The translations under genes and the position numbers were made by a program. Under the pieces are notes generated by a model. That model searched no databases. It was given only the letters and a program-made list of their open reading frames with translations, and was not told the DNA's origin. DNA of 64,000 nt from Rhizobiales bacterium Ga0077545 (lineage in GTDB: Bacteria; Pseudomonadota; Alphaproteobacteria; Rhizobiales; Methylopilaceae), in contig LNEV01000014.1 of the NCBI GenBank assembly GCA_001464335.1, positions 62,001 to 126,000 of the forward strand. The letters run 5' to 3'. Positions 45,307 through 54,315 of this stretch are shown piece after piece (position 1 is the first letter of the stretch; each line of letters begins with the position of its first letter).

Positions 45307-45344
45307 GCCATGCCCTCCGCTTCTTCCTAAGCGGAGGGCATGGC
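45307..45344 (+). promoter_or_regulatory. 16-bp perfect hairpin covering the ECF sigma start codon
   Basis: GCCATGCCCTCCGCTT (45307-45322) pairs exactly with AAGCGGAGGGCATGGC (45329-45344) around a CTTCCT loop. The 3' arm contains GGAGGG and the ATG at 45340. As RNA it would hide the start of the sigma gene. A terminator is less likely because no U-run follows. Confidence 0.75.
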
Positions 45345-46602
45345 CGCTGACCCGACCCGCGAGACGATCGAGACGGTGTTCCGGATCGAACGGGCACGGC
45401 TCGTTGGGGCGCTCGCCCGCATCACCCGCAACATCGACGCCGCCGAGGATCTTGCGCAGGACGCCCTGCTCAGCGCGCTTGCCGACTGGCCCGAGAAGGG
45501 AATTCCCGAAAAGCCGGGCGCCTGGCTCATGGCAGCCGCGAAGAAGCGCGCGCTCGATGGCTTCCGCCGCTCGAAAATGCTGGCGCGCAAGCACGCCGAA
45601 ATCGGCCGCGACGTTGAAGAGGCCCAGGACGACGCGGTCGACGAGCTGAATGCGGCGCTCGACGACGATCTCGGCGACGAAGTGCTGGGCCTCATCTTCG
45701 CCGCCTGCCATCCGGTCCTGTCGGCCGAAGCGCGCACGGCCCTGACCTTGCGCCTTATCGGCGGGCTGTCGACCGGGGAGATCGCTCGCGCTTTCCTGTC
45801 CAGCCCGGCGACCATCGCGCAACGCATCGTGCGGGCGAAGAAAACGCTCGGCGATGCACAACTCGCCTTCGAGGTGCCGCGCGGCAAGGAGCGCCAGGCG
45901 CGCCTCGCCTCGGTTCTCGAGGTCATCTACCTGATCTTCAACGAGGGCTATGCGGCGACCGCCGGCGAAGATCTCATCCGGCCGGCGCTCTGCGGCGAAG
46001 CCCGGCGCCTCGGCCGCATCCTGACGGCCGCCTTGCCGGAGGAGGCCGAGGCGTTCGGCCTCCTTGCCCTGATGGAACTCCACGCCTCCCGCCTCGACAC
46101 CCGCTCCGCGCCCGACGGCTCTTTCATCCCGATTACCGAGCAGAACCGCGCCCGCTGGGATCGGCTGCTGATCGAACGCGGCCTTGCCGCGCTTCAGCGC
46201 GCCGAGGCTCTTGGTGGAGCGGACGGTCCTTACGCGCTTCAGGCCGCCCTCGCCGCCTGTCATGCCCGGGCACGAACCGCGGAAGACACGGACTGGCGGC
46301 AGATCGCGGCGCTCTACGACCGCCTGCAAACGGCGAGGCCCTCGGCCGTGGTCGATCTCAACCGCGCCATCGCGCACAGCATGGCTTTCGGACCGGAGGC
46401 CGGCCTCAGGCTTCTCGACTCCGTTTCCGCCGACGCCCTCCCCAACTACGCGCCCCTGCCGGCCGCCCGCGCGGATTGCCTCTTTCGCGCCGGGCGCCTT
46501 GCCGAAGCCAAGGGCGAATTCATCCGCGCCGCCGGCCTGACGCAGAACGCCCGGGAACGCGCCTTCCTCCTGAAACGCGCCACCGCCTGCGAGACGTCAT
46601 GA
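45340..46602 (+). CDS. ECF sigma factor with C-terminal extension (ECF42 type)
   Basis: A 420-residue protein: sigma region 2 (ARITRNIDAAEDLAQDALLSAL), region 4 (LRLIGGLSTGEIARAFLSSPATIAQRIVRAKKTL) and a long helical C-terminal domain (VIYLIFNEGYAATAGEDLIRPALCGEARRL onward) seen in ECF42 factors with a DUF6596-type end. No anti-sigma gene is adjacent; the upstream YciI-like gene is the usual partner. The start codon is in the perfect hairpin described above, and the usual spacing of a Shine-Dalgarno is missing. It overlaps the kinase gene by 4 bases. Confidence 0.92.
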   Translation: MAADPTRETIETVFRIERARLVGALARITRNIDAAEDLAQDALLSALADWPEKGIPEKPGAWLMAAAKKRALDGFRRSKMLARKHAEIGRDVEEAQDDAVDELNAALDDDLGDEVLGLIFAACHPVLSAEARTALTLRLIGGLSTGEIARAFLSSPATIAQRIVRAKKTLGDAQLAFEVPRGKERQARLASVLEVIYLIFNEGYAATAGEDLIRPALCGEARRLGRILTAALPEEAEAFGLLALMELHASRLDTRSAPDGSFIPITEQNRARWDRLLIERGLAALQRAEALGGADGPYALQAALAACHARARTAEDTDWRQIAALYDRLQTARPSAVVDLNRAIAHSMAFGPEAGLRLLDSVSADALPNYAPLPAARADCLFRAGRLAEAKGEFIRAAGLTQNARERAFLLKRATACETS

Positions 46603-47417
46603 CGGCGGGCGTCGAGGTCTGGCTCGACCGCTGGCATCTTGTTGCCGATGGTGAGCCCATCGCGCGCTCCGGTTCCGTCCTCCTGCCAGTGAGGCGTGAC
46701 GGGATTTCCGCCATGCTGAAGGTCTCCTCCGACGAAGACGAACGGCACGGCGGCGCGCTGATGGAATATTGGGGCGGCGACGGCGCGGCCCGCGTGCTCG
46801 AACGCGAAGAAGACGCACTGCTGATGGAGCGCGCCCTCGGCACACGCTCGCTCGCCGCAATGGCCCGCAATGGCGCGGACGGGGAGGCAACGCGCATCCT
46901 GTGTGCCGCCATTGCCGCGCTGCACCGGCCGCGAGCGCGCCCTCTGCCCGATCTCGTCCCGCTCGACGTCTGGTTCCGCGCGCTCTTTCCAGCGGCACGA
47001 GCCGAGGGCGGCTTTCTCGCCCAGGCGGCGGCGCGCGCGGAGCGCCTTCTGGCCAACCAGCACGACCTGCGTCCGCTCCACGGCGATCTGCACCATGAGA
47101 ACGTGCTTGACTTCGGACCGCGCGGCTGGCTCGCCATCGATCCCAAGCGCCTCTGCGGCGATCGGGCGTTCGAATATGCGATCCTCTTCTGCGACCCGGA
47201 CCTCTCCGATCCCGATCCACCCGTCGCGGTCCTGCCGGAGCGTTTTGCGTCGCGCCTTTGCATCGTCGCCGAGGCCGCCGGTCTCGAACGTGAAAACCTG
47301 CTCGACTGGATCATCGCCTGGAGCGGGCTGTCGGCGGTCTGGATGATCGAGGACGGGCAGAGCCCGGAGGTGGAATTCGCAGTCGGCCGCCTCGCGCTCG
47401 CCGCATCATCGCGCTGA
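46599..47417 (+). CDS. APH(6)/streptomycin-phosphotransferase-like kinase
   Basis: A 272-residue APH-fold protein: LMERALGTRSLA, the Brenner-type catalytic loop HGDLHHENVL and a following WLAIDPKRLCGD with the metal-binding Asp. This resembles APH(6) streptomycin 6-kinases and other small-molecule kinases. Resistance is not implied, as many chromosomal relatives have unknown substrates. It is coupled to the ECF sigma gene by an ATGA overlap. Confidence 0.82.
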   Translation: MTAGVEVWLDRWHLVADGEPIARSGSVLLPVRRDGISAMLKVSSDEDERHGGALMEYWGGDGAARVLEREEDALLMERALGTRSLAAMARNGADGEATRILCAAIAALHRPRARPLPDLVPLDVWFRALFPAARAEGGFLAQAAARAERLLANQHDLRPLHGDLHHENVLDFGPRGWLAIDPKRLCGDRAFEYAILFCDPDLSDPDPPVAVLPERFASRLCIVAEAAGLERENLLDWIIAWSGLSAVWMIEDGQSPEVEFAVGRLALAASSR

Positions 47418-47432
47418 GCGAAAGGCCAAACA

Positions 47433-47459
47433 AAAAGCCCGGCACAAGGCCGGGCTTTT
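47433..47459. terminator. Bidirectional terminator between APH and carD
   Basis: AAAAGCCCGGC (47433-47443) pairs with GCCGGGCTTTT (47449-47459), loop ACAAG. With A-run on one side and T-run on the other it can stop both convergent genes. Confidence 0.9.
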
Positions 47460-47479
47460 CAAAATCACTGGCAAGCAGA

Positions 47480-48271
47480 TCAGGCCGCTTCGGCCTCGTC
47501 GTCCTCTTCGCCTTCCGCCTCGTCCTTGGCGGCTCCGCGCTTCGGACCCTTGGCCAGCATGGCCTCGATCTTCTTGACCGCTTCCGAATCCGTCAGCTTC
47601 TCGACGGCAGCCAGTTCGCGCGCCATGCGGTCGAGCGCGGCTTCATAAAGCTGTCGCTCGGAATAGGACTGCTCGGGCTGGGTTTCGGCACGGTGCAGGT
47701 CGCGCACGACCTCGGCAATGGCGACGAGATCGCCGGAATTGATCTTGGCTTCGTATTCCTGCGCGCGGCGGGACCACATCGTGCGCTTGACGCGGGCGCG
47801 GCCCTTCAGCGTGTCGAGCGCCTTTTCCATGACATCGTCGGCCGACAGCTTGCGCATGCCCACGCTGTCGATTTTCGAGACCGGAACGCGCAGCGTCATC
47901 TTGTCCTTGGCGAAGGTGATGACGAAGAGCTCAAGCTTGTACCCGGCGATCTCCTGATCCTCGATGGCGACGATCTGGCCGACCCCGTGGGCCGGATAGA
48001 CGATGTACTCGCTGGTCTTGAAACCGTGGCGGTTGCTGGTCTTCTTGGCGGCAGGTGCTGTTGTCATAGTGGCTGTGCGCGCTCCGTCTGTCCCGGCTGC
48101 CTTCCGGCTCACCGGCCTGGCCGGCAAGGATGCCGGCTTGGTGACCGCTTCGGCCGCGGGTGCCGCGGCCTTTCTGGCGGATGTCGTGACCGTCTCGGCA
48201 GTTTCGGAAACTGCTTTCGGGGTCATGTTCGTGCCCGCCGTGGCGGCGGATTTGGCCGGCTTTCCCGGCAT
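47480..48271 (-). CDS. carD: CarD-family transcriptional regulator with long N-terminal extension
   Basis: A 263-residue protein. The CarD core begins at SNRHGFKTSEYIVYPAHGVGQIVAIEDQEIAG and continues with DRMARELAAVEKLTDSEAVKKIEAML helices that contact RNA polymerase. Before it are about 70 residues rich in Ala, Thr and Lys, not part of the normal core. The start at 48271 has an AAAGGA Shine-Dalgarno, whereas the ATG at 48067, which gives a standard-length protein, has none. It likely supports transcription from ribosomal and stress promoters. Confidence 0.93.
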   Translation of the reverse strand: MPGKPAKSAATAGTNMTPKAVSETAETVTTSARKAAAPAAEAVTKPASLPARPVSRKAAGTDGARTATMTTAPAAKKTSNRHGFKTSEYIVYPAHGVGQIVAIEDQEIAGYKLELFVITFAKDKMTLRVPVSKIDSVGMRKLSADDVMEKALDTLKGRARVKRTMWSRRAQEYEAKINSGDLVAIAEVVRDLHRAETQPEQSYSERQLYEAALDRMARELAAVEKLTDSEAVKKIEAMLAKGPKRGAAKDEAEGEEDDEAEAA

Positions 48272-48364
48272 GTCAGGTCCTTTCCGCCCACCCATTGCGG
48301 GCAAGCCCCGTATCCCCTCTGGAAACGGCATCGGCCATGCTTCGGATCCTGAAAGCTGGTCGAG

Positions 48365-48391
48365 AAAAAAGGCTCCGTGGTCGACGGAGCC
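48365..48391 (-). terminator. Rho-independent terminator of fdxA
   Basis: GGCTCCGT (48371-48378) pairs with ACGGAGCC (48384-48391) around GGTCG. On the minus strand six U follow (48365-48370). It lies about 118 bases beyond the fdxA stop. Confidence 0.8.
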
Positions 48392-48508
48392 CTAGACCCG
48401 CGAGGGCCTCATTCTTCTGTGGACCCTACCACAAAAATGTCATTTCAGCAAATCATGGCCGCGTTTAAGGCTGACTGCGGCCTGCCGGGACATCGAGACA
48501 GGTTAAGG

Positions 48509-48844
48509 TCAGCTGCCGTCGCCGGGATTGGGCGACAGAAGTTCGAGCTTGCCCGGTTTTCCGTCCCAGTCCTTGTGGTCGGCCGGCGGGGTGCCCTTGT
48601 CGCTGATATTGGGCCAGGTCTTCGAGTACTGGGCATTGAGCTCCAGCCAGGATTCGAGGCCCGAAACGGTGTCGGGCTTGATCGCTTCCGCCGGGCATTC
48701 GGGCTCGCACACGCCGCAATCGATGCACTCGTCAGGATGAATGACGAGCATGTTCTCGCCTTCATAGAAGCAGTCGACGGGGCACACCTCGACGCAGTCC
48801 ATGTATTTGCATTTGATGCAGTTTTCGGTCACCACATAGGGCAT
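48509..48844 (-). CDS. fdxA: 7Fe-type ferredoxin
   Basis: A 111-residue FdxA-like ferredoxin: [18 protein letters not shown] and [18 protein letters not shown] supply ligands for one 3Fe-4S and one 4Fe-4S cluster, followed by the typical acidic C-terminal tail ending near KLELLSPNP. It carries electrons in the cytoplasm. It forms a leftward row with the S4-domain and helicase genes. Confidence 0.97.
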   Translation of the reverse strand: MPYVVTENCIKCKYMDCVEVCPVDCFYEGENMLVIHPDECIDCGVCEPECPAEAIKPDTVSGLESWLELNAQYSKTWPNISDKGTPPADHKDWDGKPGKLELLSPNPGDGS

Positions 48845-48911
48845 CGGGAGCCTTTTTCTTCCAGTTCTAATCTTTGCCTAGTCGAGCACCGGCGCGAGTG
48901 CAAGCGGCCCT

Positions 48912-49286
48912 TCAGTCGCGGCCCTTGATAAGGTTTATCCGCCGAAGGTCGCGCTTGGTCGGCCGGCCCGCGCCCTGATCGCGCACAAGGCCCGCAGGCT
49001 CTGCCGGAACGCGCGGGGCGGGCGGCGGACTGAGGTCTTCATATAGGAGCGCCGCCGCAGGTGCACCGCCTCTTTTATCAGAAAAGTTGCGGATTTCGAG
49101 AATTCGCACACGCTCCTCGAGTGCAATCGTCAGAACATCCCCTGCCTTCACCGCCTGGCTGGAAGCACCGACCCGCACGCCGTTGAGCCGCACATGGCCG
49201 GATTCGGCGAGTTTCTGGGCAAGCGTGCGGGTCTTCACGACCCGCGCGTGCCAGAGCCATTTGTCGATGCGCTGCCGCTCGCTCAC
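48912..49286 (-). CDS. S4-domain RNA-binding protein (Hsp15-like)
   Basis: A 124-residue protein with an N-terminal S4 domain (RIDKWLWHARVVKTRTLAQKLAESGHVRLNGVRV) and a basic tail ending in PTKRDLRRINLI. It resembles heat-shock protein 15 (HslR), which binds stalled 50S subunits. The gene is 4 bases after the helicase stop and probably co-transcribed with it. Confidence 0.92.
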   Translation of the reverse strand: MSERQRIDKWLWHARVVKTRTLAQKLAESGHVRLNGVRVGASSQAVKAGDVLTIALEERVRILEIRNFSDKRGGAPAAALLYEDLSPPPAPRVPAEPAGLVRDQGAGRPTKRDLRRINLIKGRD

Positions 49287-49290
49287 GCCG

Positions 49291-52200
49291 TTAACTGCGC
49301 TTGTCGCCTTCCAGCTGGGCTTTCAGGCCGGCCAAAGCGGCAAAGGGCGAATTCGGGTCGGCCGGGCGCTCGCGGCGCTCCGGCGAACGCCGGTTCTCGT
49401 CGCGCCTGTTGTCGTCGCGGCGCGAGTCGTTGCGCTTGTCGTTCGGGCGCGGGCCCTTGCCCTGATGGGGGCCTTTCGGCCGGCCTCCCGTCTTTCCGGG
49501 CCCTTCTCCATCCTTGCGGCGATGGTCGTCGCGCTCGTGCCGGCGTCCCTGATGCGGACGTGCCTTGCCCGCGGCGTCCCCCGTTTCGGCCCGCTCGCCC
49601 TGCGGCCGGTTTTCGTGCGGTCTGCCACGGCGCTGGTCCGGCCGCCCGCGCTCGAAACGTCCCGGACGCCAGATCTCGATCATCGCCGGCTCCGCGGACG
49701 TGTCCGCAGCAGGCGTTTCCGAAGCGGCTGGCTCGGCACTCACGGCTTCGGCGGTCCGGGTTTCTGCCGAAACCTCGACAGGCTCAGCTGAAGGCTCGGC
49801 CTGTGCAGGTTCGGCGGTCTCTGCCGCTCCGATGGAATCGGCGAGCACTTCGCTCGATGAATCGAGCGTCGGATCGATCTCCGCGCCTTCCTTCGGCTCG
49901 GACGCGGAAGCACCGGCAGGCTCGGTAGCGGCCTCCGCAATGTCCGCCGCGACAGGGTTCTCGGTGGCGGTGCTCTCCGCGTCGGCATCGGCGACGGCGC
50001 TCTCCGCAGCCTCGACCTTCGCCTCTTGCGGCTTCGGCGCGGGCTTGCGCTCCATCCGGTAGCCGAGCGAACGCAGGATGGCGGCGAAATCCTCGCCCGC
50101 ACACCCGGTCAGCGAGGTCATCGCCACGGTGACCGTGAACCCGTTGCCGTCGGCCGCGCCGGGCGGCGGTTCGGTCGGGGTGACACCCGGACGCCAGGAG
50201 ATCGCCGGACGGATGAGATCGGCCAGACGCTCCAGAATGTCGACGCGCACCGCGCGGTCATGACAGAGCCGGTAGCCGAGCGCGCGGTACAGATCCTTCG
50301 GTACGGACGGATCGGCCTTGAAGCTGGTGCGCCCGCTGGCGGCGAGCCCCGGCGCTTCGTCGAGACCCGGAACCGGCCCGCTCTGATGCAGCGCCCAGAG
50401 TTGCGCGGCCAGCGCGCGCGGCGCGGGCTTGAGCAACGCCGGCAAATACAGATGATAGGCGCCGAAACGGATGCCGAGCGTGCGAAGGCCCGCGCGCGCT
50501 TCCTGATCGAGCCCCTTCACATCGTCGGCGACGCGCGAGCGGTCGAGCACGCCGAGCGCCTCGACGATCTGGAAGGCAAGGCCGCGCGCCATGCCGTTGA
50601 GGTTTTCGGCCTTTTCCAGCTGGAACAGCGGGCCGAGCAGTTTTGCGACATACGCATCGATCCACAGCTGAAGCCGCGCTTCGGCCTTGTCGCGGTCGGG
50701 GCCCGACAAGGTCTCGTCGGCCAGAAGGCGCACCCGCGGCGTCAGAACGCGCTCGCCCGGCAGCAGCTTGCCCGCAGGCTCGCCGAGCCAGCGCAACGTG
50801 CCGTCCGATGTCAGCACGATGTCGCCATCGGGCGCGGCGCCGAGCTTGTCCGCACGCCGCGCGAACTCGCCCGCGAGCGCCTTCTGCGCGGCGGCGCGCA
50901 GCGCGCGTCCGTCCTCGCCTTCGGCGCTTTGATCCGCCGTGAAGCGGAACGCCGAAAGACGCCCGACATGCTGTCCCTCGACCAGCACATCGCCGGTCTC
51001 ATTCACTTCCGCGTCAAGCATATCCTTGTCCCTGAGGCGCCGCATGAGAACACTTGAGCGGCGATCGACGAAGCGTTGAGTCAATCTTTCGTGCAGCGCG
51101 TCGGACAATTTGTCCTCCACGCCGCGCGTCACTCCCTGCCAGTGGTCCGGATCGGCAAGCCAGTCCGGCCGGTTGGCAACGAAAGTCCAGGTACGGATAT
51201 GTGCGATCCGTGCCGAGAGTGTGTCTATGTCTCCGTCGGTGCGTTCGCTCAAGGCAACCTGCCGCGCGAACCAGTCGTCGGAGATTTTACCCTCCCGCAT
51301 CAAAAATCCATAGAGGGAGGTTACAAGTTCCGCATGCGCCTGCGGCGAGGTCTTCCGATAGTCCGGAACCTGGCAGACATCCCACAGAAGCTGGATGGCA
51401 TCGCGCCGCACCGCCATGTCCCGCACCTCGGGGTCGCGCACGGCATGTTCGAGCGCGGTCACATCCTCGCCGGTGGGGGCGCGGGTCAGGCCGGGCTCGG
51501 TCGGCGCCACGGCAAGACTGAGATGGAGACGGGCGACGGAGCCGAAATCCAGATCGGCATTGCGCCATTGCATCAGCCGTACGGACTCGAACGTGTGCCC
51601 TTCCAGCCGCTCGACCAGATCCTGCTCGAACGGCTCGCAGCGCCCCGTCGTGCCGAAGGTGCCGTCGCGCAGATGCCGTCCGGCGCGGCCCGCGATCTGG
51701 CCGAATTCGGATGGGTTCAGGCGGCGGAACTGGAAGCCGTCGAATTTGCGGTCGCCGGCAAAGGCGATGTGGTCGACATCGAGATTGAGGCCCATGCCGA
51801 TGGCATCGGTGGCGACGAGATATTCCACATCGCCGGACTGGTAGAGTTCCACCTGCGCGTTGCGCGTGCGCGGCGACAGCGAACCGAGCACCACCGCCGC
51901 CCCGCCCCGCTGGCGGCGGATCAGTTCGGCGATCGCATAGACCTCCTCGGCGGAGAAGGCGACGATGGCCGAACGGCTCGGCAGGCGGGTGATCTTCTTT
52001 TCGCCGGAGAAGGTGAGGTTCGACAGGCGCGGGCGGCCGATGATGCTGGCGCCCGGCAACAGCTTTTCCACCAGCGGGCGCATGGTCGAGGCGCCGAGCA
52101 GCAGCGTCTCGAAGCGGCCGCGCCGGTTGAGGATGCGATCTGTAAAGACATGGCCGCGATCGAGGTCGGCCGCGATCTGGATTTCGTCCACCGCGACGAA

Positions 52201-52491
52201 ATCGACATCGAGATCCTGCGGCATGGCCTCGACGGTCGATACCCAGTAGCGCGCATTGTCCGGCTTGATCTTCTCTTCGCCGGTGATGAGCGCAACCTTG
52301 TCCGCGCCCACTTTCTCGACGACGCGGCTGTACACTTCGCGCGCCAGCAGCCGCAGCGGCAGGCCGATCAGGCCCGAGCCCTGCGCCACCATGCGCTCGA
52401 TGGCCAGATGTGTCTTGCCGGTATTGGTCGGCCCCAGGACAGCGGTGACATTGCGTCCCCTCTCCTGCGGCGGAAGTGTGCGTGTTGGCAT
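49291..52491 (-). CDS. Suv3-like superfamily 2 RNA/DNA helicase with long disordered tail
   Basis: A 1066-residue helicase from the ATG at 52491. Motifs are LGPTNTGKTHLAIERM (Walker A), VDFVAVDEIQ (DExH), LLGAS and GQIAGRAGRH (motif VI), the order seen in Suv3/MgpS-type proteins. The last ~250 residues are low complexity: Ala/Glu/Ser/Pro-rich acidic, then Arg/Gly/Asp-rich (QGERAETGDAAGKARPHQGRRHERDD), a likely RNA-binding tail. Several upstream starts are conceivable, none with a clear Shine-Dalgarno. It probably remodels RNA. Confidence 0.92.
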   Translation of the reverse strand: MPTRTLPPQERGRNVTAVLGPTNTGKTHLAIERMVAQGSGLIGLPLRLLAREVYSRVVEKVGADKVALITGEEKIKPDNARYWVSTVEAMPQDLDVDFVAVDEIQIAADLDRGHVFTDRILNRRGRFETLLLGASTMRPLVEKLLPGASIIGRPRLSNLTFSGEKKITRLPSRSAIVAFSAEEVYAIAELIRRQRGGAAVVLGSLSPRTRNAQVELYQSGDVEYLVATDAIGMGLNLDVDHIAFAGDRKFDGFQFRRLNPSEFGQIAGRAGRHLRDGTFGTTGRCEPFEQDLVERLEGHTFESVRLMQWRNADLDFGSVARLHLSLAVAPTEPGLTRAPTGEDVTALEHAVRDPEVRDMAVRRDAIQLLWDVCQVPDYRKTSPQAHAELVTSLYGFLMREGKISDDWFARQVALSERTDGDIDTLSARIAHIRTWTFVANRPDWLADPDHWQGVTRGVEDKLSDALHERLTQRFVDRRSSVLMRRLRDKDMLDAEVNETGDVLVEGQHVGRLSAFRFTADQSAEGEDGRALRAAAQKALAGEFARRADKLGAAPDGDIVLTSDGTLRWLGEPAGKLLPGERVLTPRVRLLADETLSGPDRDKAEARLQLWIDAYVAKLLGPLFQLEKAENLNGMARGLAFQIVEALGVLDRSRVADDVKGLDQEARAGLRTLGIRFGAYHLYLPALLKPAPRALAAQLWALHQSGPVPGLDEAPGLAASGRTSFKADPSVPKDLYRALGYRLCHDRAVRVDILERLADLIRPAISWRPGVTPTEPPPGAADGNGFTVTVAMTSLTGCAGEDFAAILRSLGYRMERKPAPKPQEAKVEAAESAVADADAESTATENPVAADIAEAATEPAGASASEPKEGAEIDPTLDSSSEVLADSIGAAETAEPAQAEPSAEPVEVSAETRTAEAVSAEPAASETPAADTSAEPAMIEIWRPGRFERGRPDQRRGRPHENRPQGERAETGDAAGKARPHQGRRHERDDHRRKDGEGPGKTGGRPKGPHQGKGPRPNDKRNDSRRDDNRRDENRRSPERRERPADPNSPFAALAGLKAQLEGDKRS

Positions 52492-52824
52492 TTCGACTGG
52501 TAAAGGGCGCTCGTGCAGCGCGGGAATGAGGAAGGTCTCTTTACCACGAAAGCGCGCGCCGTCGCCTTTCTTTATGTTAACGCGCCGTAGGCGTGAACAC
52601 GCCCGGAACAAACCCGGCCCGAATCGCTGACTCCGGCTGGAATCCCGTTCCGTTCACATTCCCTTTGCCATTAAGGTTTGACCGGAACGGGAACAGAGCC
52701 GGATCGAATCGGCTCATGGCCGATGTTCCCGGTTCACCCCCGCAATATCTGGGCAAATGGACGATTGACCCACCACATGTGGACTTCTTACATTTCACAA
52801 ATGTGGATAACTCGAAAATCCCGG
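52492..52824. other. Gene-free stretch upstream of the helicase
   Basis: No credible gene is visible. It should contain the helicase promoter, but I saw no clear -35/-10 pair. A single TGTGGATAA (52802-52810), a consensus DnaA box on the minus strand, lies near the DUF3108 3' end. No other repeat or RNA gene was found. Confidence 0.5.
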
Positions 52825-53697
52825 TTAACGGGCCGTCCCGCTTTCGGACACCGGCTGAACGCTCACGGTGTCGGACTTCTTGGTTGCGGCGGAAGACGAG
52901 GTGAATTCGGAGGCCTCGAGCACCAGCATGCCGAAACCGGTCGCGAACGACACCCGCCAGGGCGCCATCATCTGCGTGCCCTCGATGGGCGCGAGCCAGG
53001 CCTCGATGGTGCGGTTCTTTTCCATCGACTTGGCCGAGCCCTGTTCGCGGTGCCCGGCGATCGCCTTGTAGCTGGCGCGGCAGACCACCGCCGGCCCTTC
53101 ATAGCCCTTCAGCGTCTTCACGATCTCGGTGCGCAGATAGGTCATGCGGATGTCGAAACGCTCGGTCCCCTCGAACACAGGCAGCGTGCGGTCGCAATTT
53201 CCGGGCTCGCCCGGCCCGCTTTTGCTGAGCTGCGGCATCAGCACCGCGGAGATCGGATCGGTCACGCCCCGTTTGTGCTCGGGCTGCACCGGCACGCGGT
53301 CCGGCCGGTAGGGCAAAGGCGGATGCACCGCCTCCTGCCGCACGCGCCCGCGCTGGAGCGCGATCGAGATCGTCCGCGAGACATTGCTGTCGGAAGACGT
53401 CGTCACCGAGGTCGACGGCCACAGAACATTTGCCTGAACGAGGCCGCTGGCCTTGCCGGTCATGGTAAAGCCCATGCCCTTGGCGTCGAAATCGACCGTG
53501 TAGCGGCCGCTGTCGGGAAGAACCGCCTTCACGACGCCGGTCGCGAAGGTAAAAGGCAGAACCGCGAGCCGCACTGTATAGCGGGCGTTGAATTCGGTGT
53601 TGGCGAGGGCGCTGCCCGGCACAACGAGCGCAGCCAGCAGAACGCCAAGAGGCGCCCTGGCGGGGATGCCCGCAGCCTTGGTCCGCATCACGCTCAC
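52825..53697 (-). CDS. DUF3108 family exported protein
   Basis: A 290-residue protein with a signal peptide (APLGVLLAALVVPGSALA) and a beta-rich mature part starting TEFNARYTVRLAVLPFTFATGVVKA, matching the DUF3108 pattern. Two Cys lie in GNCDRTL and VVCRASY. Function of the family is not established. The start at 53697 fits the signal peptide. Confidence 0.85.
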   Translation of the reverse strand: MSVMRTKAAGIPARAPLGVLLAALVVPGSALANTEFNARYTVRLAVLPFTFATGVVKAVLPDSGRYTVDFDAKGMGFTMTGKASGLVQANVLWPSTSVTTSSDSNVSRTISIALQRGRVRQEAVHPPLPYRPDRVPVQPEHKRGVTDPISAVLMPQLSKSGPGEPGNCDRTLPVFEGTERFDIRMTYLRTEIVKTLKGYEGPAVVCRASYKAIAGHREQGSAKSMEKNRTIEAWLAPIEGTQMMAPWRVSFATGFGMLVLEASEFTSSSAATKKSDTVSVQPVSESGTAR

Positions 53698-54018
53698 AGG
53701 TTTTTCGCCTTTTCGCTCGCCGCCGCTCGTGCGGACGATTCACTCTGGCCGAACAATGCGGCAGGATTGGTTATTCGTCGAGACAGGGTGAACAATTCGC
53801 AAAGCGCGTTGCTCCGGGGACTCACTTTCGCATCCGGCCCCGTTTTCCGTGCGCCCTTTTCCTTGACCTTTGCCTCGCTTGCCGCCTATACAGCGCCACC
53901 TTCGAGCGCCTTCGGCTCTCGGGTCGTTCCTTCTTTTGCGCGAAGACATCCTCTTCCCTGCGGAGAAGGCAGACCCTGAAGCCCGCTCGTCCCGTAATTC
54001 TAGAATATGGAGCCTGCG
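53698..54018. other. Divergent promoter region of DUF3108 and rpmB
   Basis: The 321-base region has no good gene. It holds the rpmB promoter at 53863-53892 and about 125 bases of leader before rpmB. No leader hairpin was convincing. The promoter of the DUF3108 gene was not recognised. Confidence 0.6.
53863..53892 (+). promoter_or_regulatory. Housekeeping promoter of rpmB
   Basis: TTGACC (53863-53868), an 18-base spacer and TATACA (53887-53892), embedded in CTTGACC and CCTATACAG. This matches the alphaproteobacterial RpoD consensus (CTTGAC, CTATAT-like). Confidence 0.75.
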
Positions 54019-54315
54019 ATGTCGCGGCGCTGCGAACTGTCCGGAAAAGCCGTCCAGGTGGGTCATCTGGTCAGCCATTCGAACCACAAGACCAAGACGC
54101 GGTTTCTGCCGAACCTCGTCAACGTGACGCTCATCTCCGACGCGCTCGGCCAGTCGTTCCGCCTGCGTGTGACGGCACATGCCCTGCGTTCGGTCGAGCA
54201 TCGCGGCGGCCTCGACGCGTTTCTGCTGAAGGCCTCGGAAGAGGATCTGTCGCAGAAAGCCAAGGAACTGCGCCGCAAGATCCGCAAGGCCTCGGATGAA
54301 GCCAAGGCGGCCTGA
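54019..54315 (+). CDS. rpmB: 50S ribosomal protein L28
   Basis: A 98-residue L28: [37 protein letters not shown] is the N-terminal core of the family. The C-terminal helix is basic ([17 protein letters not shown]). It is a large-subunit ribosomal protein. The strong promoter at 53863 serves it and the overlapping transporter gene. Confidence 0.98.
   Translation: MSRRCELSGKAVQVGHLVSHSNHKTKTRFLPNLVNVTLISDALGQSFRLRVTAHALRSVEHRGGLDAFLLKASEEDLSQKAKELRRKIRKASDEAKAA

Noticed and set aside
52802..52810. DnaA box suggesting a replication origin
   Set aside because: Only one consensus box was seen, with no AT-rich unwinding region or typical origin genes.
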